A stretch of DNA of 64,000 nucleotides from BOG-994 sp049514215 (lineage in GTDB: Bacteria > Pseudomonadota > Gammaproteobacteria > Burkholderiales > Burkholderiaceae_D). The notes beneath the pieces are model-generated. The model was given only the letters and a program-made list of their open reading frames with translations. It was not told the origin of the DNA and searched no databases. Made by a program: the position numbers and the translations under genes. The stretch is taken from contig JBEKVI010000004.1 in NCBI GenBank assembly GCA_049514215.1, positions 58,023 to 122,022 of the forward strand, read 5' to 3'. Below are positions 59,307 through 64,000 of this stretch, piece by piece. Every line of letters starts with the position of its first letter. The stretch's first letter is position 1.

Positions 59307-61046
59307 ATGGGTATTTCCAAGTGGATGACTTGGCGCGCCGTCATGACGGTGGGCGCTGTCTATACGGCGTTTTTCTTGGCCGGATGCAGTGATGGAGGAG
59401 GCTCCGGTGGAAGCGCCTCGTCGACTGCTGCGTCCTCACAGGCCAAAAAGGCGAAACCCTTGACTTGCGCGCAACTCAACGGCCTGTCGATCCCCGCAGG
59501 TGAAATCGGCCTTCCAACCACGGGCGCGGTGGTGACCGCGACCCAGACGATCGCCGCCAGCGGAACCGGATTCTCCGCTCTGGGTGCCTATTGCCTGGTT
59601 TCGGGGAGCATCATGCCGGTCGATCCGACCGCTCCCAATATCGATTTCCAACTCGCTCTGCCGGCACAGTGGAACTCGAAGACGCTCATGATCGGCGGCG
59701 GCGGCTTTGACGGGACGATTCCCGCCGTCGCAGGCAACCTCCAACTGGGGCCAACCAATGCCCTCTTGCCGCTCGGACGAGGCTACGCTGTCTTTGGCAG
59801 CGATTCTGGCCATCAGGACCCGACAGGCGGTGGATCGTTCTCGGTCAACCAGGAGGCCTACAACAATTTCGCGGGCGATGCCTTAAAGAAAACCCGGGAT
59901 ACCTCGCTCTATCTGGTCCGGGCCTTCTACGCCCGCAATCCAGTACGCCAGTATTTTGCGGGCGGCTCGACGGGGGGTCGCGAATCACTGACCGTGATTC
60001 AGCGCTGGCCACAGGATTGGGATGGCGCCATCGCCTTGTATCCGGCCTGGAACTTCACCGAGCTCACACTGCAGCAGTTAAATGCCACCGAAGCGTTTGC
60101 AGCTCCTGGTGCCTATCTCGATACGGCCAAGCGCACCGTGCTCTTTAACGCGGCGTTGCAGGCCTGCGATGCCTTAGATGGCGCGAGCGACGGCATCATC
60201 AGTAACGTTTTGGGTTGCTATCAAACCTTCAACCCGGCCACTGCCACCTACAACGGAGTTGCCCTTCGCTGTCCGGGAGGCGTGGACACCGGCGACACCT
60301 GCCTCTCGGATGCACAGATTGCGGCACTGACCACCATGGACAGTCCGCTCATCTTCAACTATCCGTTGGCCAGCGGTCAGACATCCTATCCGGGCTACAA
60401 CGTCTTCATCGCCGACACCGGGATCAACAACCCCAATCCGGCGGAGGCGATCGTCACGAGCCTGGCCTTAGGCAGCGTGCAACCCTCGTTTCCGCTTCCC
60501 GCGGGGACGATGTTCGACGGTGTCATCTCGGACCAGTTCATCCGTTACACGGTGGCCGACAATACGAGCCTGGATTCTTTGACCTTTAACGCGTCGAATC
60601 CGGGCGCATTCGCCTCGCGCTTGAGCGACCTCTCGTCGTTGGATGCGATCAACCCGGATCTGACACCGTTTGCAAGCAAGGGAGGCAAGCTCTTGATCGC
60701 GCACGGGACGGCGGACCTCACAGTGGCCACACGCGCAACCGAGTACTACTTCCAGCTGATGCAAGCGAACATGGGAGTCGACTCGGTGGACAACTTCGTA
60801 CGCTTCTATGAGATCCCGGGCCTGCAGCACGCCTTTAGCACGGTCTTTAACGCGAGTTGGGATCAACTGACGGCATTGGAGAACTGGGTGGAACGCGGCA
60901 TCGATCCGGCGACCAACCAGATCGTCACCGACACGATCGGTGTGCCGGGCCGCACGCGGCCGCTCTGCCGGTATCCCTCCTGGCCCAAGTACAACGGCTC
61001 AGGCGATATCAACGCTGCCGCGTCGTTCACCTGCGTCATGCAGTAG
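59307..61046 (+). CDS. Tannase/feruloyl esterase family lipoprotein lacking the CS-HC cysteines
   Basis: A 579-residue tannase-family enzyme. The signal ends in a lipobox (FFLAG-C27), followed by a Gly/Ser-rich linker (about 28-50), so it should be membrane-anchored and face the periplasm or surface. The triad appears as Ser221 (AGGSTGGRE), Asp470 (HGTADLT) and His508 (GLQHAFST). The family's paired cysteines are both replaced: Gly220 precedes the serine and Ala509 follows the histidine, so the usual active-site disulfide is absent. Strong leader AGAGGAG. Family membership is clear; the substrate is unknown, and aromatic or phthalate-type esters are possible. Confidence 0.88.
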   Translation: MGISKWMTWRAVMTVGAVYTAFFLAGCSDGGGSGGSASSTAASSQAKKAKPLTCAQLNGLSIPAGEIGLPTTGAVVTATQTIAASGTGFSALGAYCLVSGSIMPVDPTAPNIDFQLALPAQWNSKTLMIGGGGFDGTIPAVAGNLQLGPTNALLPLGRGYAVFGSDSGHQDPTGGGSFSVNQEAYNNFAGDALKKTRDTSLYLVRAFYARNPVRQYFAGGSTGGRESLTVIQRWPQDWDGAIALYPAWNFTELTLQQLNATEAFAAPGAYLDTAKRTVLFNAALQACDALDGASDGIISNVLGCYQTFNPATATYNGVALRCPGGVDTGDTCLSDAQIAALTTMDSPLIFNYPLASGQTSYPGYNVFIADTGINNPNPAEAIVTSLALGSVQPSFPLPAGTMFDGVISDQFIRYTVADNTSLDSLTFNASNPGAFASRLSDLSSLDAINPDLTPFASKGGKLLIAHGTADLTVATRATEYYFQLMQANMGVDSVDNFVRFYEIPGLQHAFSTVFNASWDQLTALENWVERGIDPATNQIVTDTIGVPGRTRPLCRYPSWPKYNGSGDINAAASFTCVMQ

Positions 61047-61108
61047 TTAAGGAGAGGGGCGGGTCCTGACGGGGACCGCCTCGGCCCGACCTCATCCCAT
61101 CGGTGGAG

Positions 61109-61139
61109 ATCGCCGCGGCGCCCAAAGGCTCGCGGCGAT
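61109..61139 (+). terminator. Candidate terminator after the lipoprotein tannase gene
   Basis: A 9-bp perfect stem (61109-61117 with 61131-61139) is followed by GCGCTTTCT on the plus strand, in the convergent gap before the CBS gene. The T-run is poor, so efficiency is doubtful. Confidence 0.4.
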
Positions 61140-61146
61140 GCGCTTT

Positions 61147-61587
61147 CTAGGCGAGGGCGTCGTTGACCTGGTCGTGGAAGTCCGCGAGGCTCGAGGCCGT
61201 ATTGACCTCGCGCGGCAGTGCATCACGCGCCGAGAACACGCCCAGGATCTTTCCTCCCGGGGCAATGATAGGCAAGTGCCTAAAGCCGCGCTCGATCATG
61301 ATCAAGACCGCGTCGGGCACTTTCATGTCGGCCGGCACGCACTGTGGATTGCGGGTCATGACCTCGGATACCGTGGTTCTGGCGGGCTCGAGCGCCTTGG
61401 CCAAAACGCGCGTCATGAGGTCGCGCTCGGTCAAGATCCCGAGTAGTTTGCCGCTCCCATCGATGATAAGAACGCTTCCCCGATTGGCGCGCGTCATCAC
61501 GCAAGCGGCCTCGTGGACGGTCGCCGTCGGCCCAAGACTCAAAACGTGGCGCTGCGCCACCGATTGAAAAACCGTGCGATCAGCCAT
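61147..61587 (-). CDS. CBS-pair domain protein
   Basis: A 146-residue protein of two CBS motifs (about 8-65 and 73-130): VHEAACVMTRANRGSVLIIDGSGKLLGILTERDL and VPDAVLIMIERGFRHLPIIAPGGKILGVFSARDAL. CBS pairs bind adenine nucleotides or SAM and act as energy sensors. It stands alone as a domain, with no enzyme fused. It is 44 bp after the korB-like gene on the same strand and may be cotranscribed, giving an energy-sensing partner to the oxidoreductase. Confidence 0.9.
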   Translation of the reverse strand: MADRTVFQSVAQRHVLSLGPTATVHEAACVMTRANRGSVLIIDGSGKLLGILTERDLMTRVLAKALEPARTTVSEVMTRNPQCVPADMKVPDAVLIMIERGFRHLPIIAPGGKILGVFSARDALPREVNTASSLADFHDQVNDALA

Positions 61588-61631
61588 GGGAAGACTCCTG
61601 GTAAAAAGGGGTCAGACTGCGGAGTTCGCGC

Positions 61632-62687
61632 CTAGCGTAGCGCGGCATTGATGCGGTTCAGCGCGTCGGCTCCCGGGCAGAGTTCTTTCTTGCCTAGCGA
61701 ATTGAGCGGCGCGGTGGACGTGTTAAGCGCAGCATGCAGGTCTGTGACCATCGCGTCAAGATACAGGAGCCCTGTTACAACCTCTCCCCGAGCGGCATGC
61801 TTCTCGCTGTACTTGATCGCCTCATAGCGGTCGGTGGTGTCATAGTCGTCCCGAAGCTTGCGCAGATTCAGGACCGAGCCGTCGTGCTGTCTTACCGAGA
61901 GCACTTCGCCTGGTCCATAGTCGGCGGTGATCTCGCTGCCGGGACTGATGAAATCGATGCGGCTCACCGCCTCGTTGTGCTGGCGCACGTAGTCGTAACT
62001 CTTGGTGCTGCCGCCGTGATTGTTGAAGGTCACGCACGGACTGATGACATCGATGAACGCGGCCCCGCCGTGGGCCATCGCACCCTTGATGAGGGGGACC
62101 AGCTGGGCCTTGTCGCCTGAGAAGCTGCGGGCGACGTAGGTGGCACCGAGCTGGAGCGCAATGCCCACCAGATCGACGGGGCTGTCGTTGTTGACGACGC
62201 CCTTCTTGCTCTTTGAGCCCTGATCCGCCGTCGCCGAGAACTGGCCCTTGGTTAGACCATAGACGCCGTTATTCTCGACGATATAAACCATATTGACGCC
62301 GCGGCGCATGATGTGGGCGAATTGTCCAAGTCCGATCGAGGCCGAGTCGCCGTCACCGGAGACCCCGAGGTAGAGCAGATCGCGGTTGGCGAGATTGGCT
62401 CCGGTCAGGACCGAAGGCATGCGACCGTGCACGGAGTTAAAGCCGTGCGAGTCCCCGAGAAAGTAGTCAGGTGTCTTGGAGCTGCAGCCAATCCCTGAAA
62501 GTTTGGCGACGCGGTGCGGCTCGATATTCATCTGCCAGCACGCCTCGATGATCGCAGCCGAGATCGAATCGTGGCCGCAGCCGGCGCACAGCGTCGAGAC
62601 CTTGCCCTCGTAGTCGCGCCGGGTGTAGCCCACGGCGTTCCGCGGCAGCGTCGGATGATGCAGTTGGGGTTTGCCGAGATAGGTCAT
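61632..62687 (-). CDS. korB: 2-oxoacid:ferredoxin oxidoreductase, beta subunit
   Basis: A 351-residue thiamine-diphosphate-binding subunit. The conserved CAGCGHDSI near residue 34, the TPP/Mg motif GDGDSASIGLGQFAH and the closing NNGVYGLTKGQ are all present. Together with the alpha subunit it oxidatively decarboxylates 2-oxoglutarate (or pyruvate) to the CoA thioester and reduces ferredoxin, or runs in reverse to fix CO2. There is no separate 4Fe-4S delta subunit in the window. The length fits KorB-type two-subunit enzymes. The ATG overlaps the korA stop (ATGA). Confidence 0.9.
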   Translation of the reverse strand: MTYLGKPQLHHPTLPRNAVGYTRRDYEGKVSTLCAGCGHDSISAAIIEACWQMNIEPHRVAKLSGIGCSSKTPDYFLGDSHGFNSVHGRMPSVLTGANLANRDLLYLGVSGDGDSASIGLGQFAHIMRRGVNMVYIVENNGVYGLTKGQFSATADQGSKSKKGVVNNDSPVDLVGIALQLGATYVARSFSGDKAQLVPLIKGAMAHGGAAFIDVISPCVTFNNHGGSTKSYDYVRQHNEAVSRIDFISPGSEITADYGPGEVLSVRQHDGSVLNLRKLRDDYDTTDRYEAIKYSEKHAARGEVVTGLLYLDAMVTDLHAALNTSTAPLNSLGKKELCPGADALNRINAALR

Positions 62688-64000
62688 ACGCCCGCCTTGT
62701 TGCGTTTGATGGGAACGACATTCGCGCCGCCCAGGCGCTCGCCGATCTCCTCGGCGATGAAGCGCGCCGTAATGGGCGTGCCGTCGTAGTGGAGGACCGG
62801 AATGAGCTTGGCCGGATCCACCCCGAGTTCGGTCGTGAGCATCGTGCGCATCTGCGCATCGCGATTTTGCTCCACGACGAAGACATGATCGTGCTGGGTG
62901 ATGAAGTCCGGCACCGACTGCGGGAAAGGAAAGGCTCTCAGGCGCAAGGCATCAATGTGGAGCCCCTGCTCCCTTAGCATGTCAAGCGCCTCGCGCATGG
63001 CCGAACCGGTCGAGCCGAAATAGATGACTCCCGAGCGGGTCGGCTGCAACGCCGTGCGGATCACCGGTTGGGGCACGAGCGCGGCTGCGGTCTTGAACTT
63101 TCGCAGCAGCCGTTCCATGTTGTAGATGTAGTCCGGACCGCGCTCGGAGTAGCGCGCGTAGGGATCGCGCGTGGTACCGCGCGTAAAGAAGCTGCCCTTG
63201 GTCGGATGCGTGCCCGGCAGTGTGCGCCACGGAATCCCGTCGCCATCGACATCCTTGTATCGCCCGAAATCCTTGCCTGCCTCGAGCTCTTCTGCGGTCA
63301 TGACCTTGCCCCGGTCGTAGGCCCTGGCGTCGTCCCAGACGAAGGGTTTGCAAAGCCGCTGGTTCATGCCGATGTCGAGCTCGGTCATGAGAAAGATCGG
63401 CGTCTGGAGGCGATCGGCAAGGTCGAGCGCAAGCGCGGCCTGCTCAAAGCACTCGTGGGGGTCCTTCGGAAAAAGCAGCACATGCTTGGTGTCGCCGTGC
63501 GAAGCATAGGCGCACGACAGGAGGTCGGACTGCTGGGTGCGGGTGGGCATGCCCGTGGACGGGCCGCCGCGCTGCACATCGATGATCGTGACCGGGATTT
63601 CAGCGAAATAAGCCAGGCCGATGAACTCGGTCATGAGCGACACGCCCGGGCCGGATGTGGCTGTGAAGGCACGGGCTCCGTTCCATCCCGCACCCACGAC
63701 GATTCCGATCGAGGCCAGTTCGTCTTCGGCCTGGATGATGGCGTAGCGGTGTTCTCCCGTGATCGGATCGACCCGGAACTTGTCGCAATACTTCTGGAAC
63801 GCCTCGGGCACCGACGAGGAGGGCGTGATCGGATACCAGGCCGCGACCGTCGCTCCCCCATAAATACAGCCAAGCGCCGCAGCGCTATTGCCGTCGACGA
63901 AAATCTGGTCTCCCACGTTGTCGGCAGCTTGCACGCGCACGCCCAGTGGACAGGGGAGATTCTGCAGCGCGTAGTCACGTCCGAGGTGAAGCGCCCGCAC
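62684..64000 (-). CDS. korA: 2-oxoacid:ferredoxin oxidoreductase, alpha (gamma-alpha fusion) subunit, 5' end outside window
   Basis: The visible C-terminal 438 residues cover the alpha part: GNSAAALGCIYGGATVAAWYPITPSSS (TPP-domain start), QAEDELASIGIVVGAGWNGARAFTATSGPGVSLM, DVQRGGPSTGMPTRTQQSD and a C-terminal domain ending NVVPIKRNKAGV. The residues before GNSAAA (visible at the right edge, LGVRVQAADNVGDQIFVDG) are consistent with the linker of a gamma-alpha fused KorA, so the gamma domain probably lies beyond the edge. The frame is open at 64000; the true start is not in the window. Substrate (2-oxoglutarate versus others) is undecided. Confidence 0.9.
   Translation of the reverse strand: MRALHLGRDYALQNLPCPLGVRVQAADNVGDQIFVDGNSAAALGCIYGGATVAAWYPITPSSSVPEAFQKYCDKFRVDPITGEHRYAIIQAEDELASIGIVVGAGWNGARAFTATSGPGVSLMTEFIGLAYFAEIPVTIIDVQRGGPSTGMPTRTQQSDLLSCAYASHGDTKHVLLFPKDPHECFEQAALALDLADRLQTPIFLMTELDIGMNQRLCKPFVWDDARAYDRGKVMTAEELEAGKDFGRYKDVDGDGIPWRTLPGTHPTKGSFFTRGTTRDPYARYSERGPDYIYNMERLLRKFKTAAALVPQPVIRTALQPTRSGVIYFGSTGSAMREALDMLREQGLHIDALRLRAFPFPQSVPDFITQHDHVFVVEQNRDAQMRTMLTTELGVDPAKLIPVLHYDGTPITARFIAEEIGERLGGANVVPIKRNKAGV

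Noticed and set aside
1..64000. CRISPR arrays, phage genes, insertion sequences, tRNA or rRNA genes
   Set aside because: No regularly spaced repeats, transposase or integrase motifs, or RNA gene signatures were seen on either strand.

Overview
The window reads as one stretch of a high-GC proteobacterial chromosome. A betaproteobacterium (Burkholderiales-like) fits best: the cbb3 oxidase order is ccoN-O-Q-P-G-H followed by hemN, there is a PQQ alcohol dehydrogenase with a XoxJ-like partner, many universal stress proteins (USPs), a DctB/DctD pair and tannase-family esterases. This placement is an inference from gene content. I see no rRNA, tRNA, CRISPR array, insertion sequence or phage gene. 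Gene density is normal and most genes lie on the minus strand.

Layout. (1) 1-10.7 kb, periplasmic and membrane-linked oxidation of small alcohols and aldehydes: the end of a PhzF-like gene; a PQQ alcohol dehydrogenase with the Asp-Tyr-Asp signature of lanthanide-dependent enzymes, its c-type cytochrome and a XoxJ-like binding protein; an isochorismatase-like hydrolase; a PoxB-type pyruvate:quinone oxidoreductase; and a three-gene molybdenum aldehyde dehydrogenase (2Fe-2S subunit, molybdopterin subunit, triheme cytochrome). (2) 10.9-21.2 kb: a VOC-fold protein, a tannase/feruloyl esterase, three USPs, an oleate hydratase, an unassigned acidic protein, a DksA-like zinc finger protein, a YdaT-like small protein and an APH-like/P-loop kinase fusion. 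(3) 21.5-28 kb: cytochrome b561 with a catalase-related peroxidase, two related proteins of unknown function, a Tat-exported NTF2-like protein, a TetR regulator with a clear operator, a monooxygenase-like protein and a short-chain dehydrogenase. (4) 28-34.9 kb: a six-gene minus-strand unit, USP - ABC ATPase - membrane fusion protein - outer-membrane factor - FtsX-type permease - HtrA protease. (5) 35-41.2 kb: GNAT acetyltransferase, BON protein, response regulator with hybrid kinase, an FNR-like regulator without iron-sulfur cysteines, and a fifth USP. (6) 41.5-44.7 kb: CheW and a chemoreceptor. (7) 44.7-55.2 kb: cbb3 oxidase structural, assembly and copper-maturation genes plus hemN. (8) 55.5-58.8 kb: DctB/DctD-like two-component pair. 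(9) 59-64 kb: a second tannase-family enzyme, this one a lipoprotein, a CBS protein and 2-oxoacid:ferredoxin oxidoreductase subunits running off the right edge.

The unifying signal is regulatory. I count fourteen intergenic sites matching or nearly matching the FNR/Anr half-sites TTGAT(N4)ATCAA. They lie in front of the USP genes, the GNAT, DksA-like and BON genes, the chemoreceptor, hemN, ccoN, ccoI and one apparently gene-free locus at about 36 kb that may encode a small RNA. The window also encodes a Crp/Fnr-family protein (39654-40448) with an FNR-type recognition helix but without the four cysteines that hold FNR's iron-sulfur cluster. I infer a low-oxygen survival regulon: high-affinity respiration, oxygen-independent heme synthesis, stress proteins, an export system and taxis under one control. 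Start codons were chosen by hand from ribosome binding sites, signal peptides and operon overlaps; no similarity search was possible.
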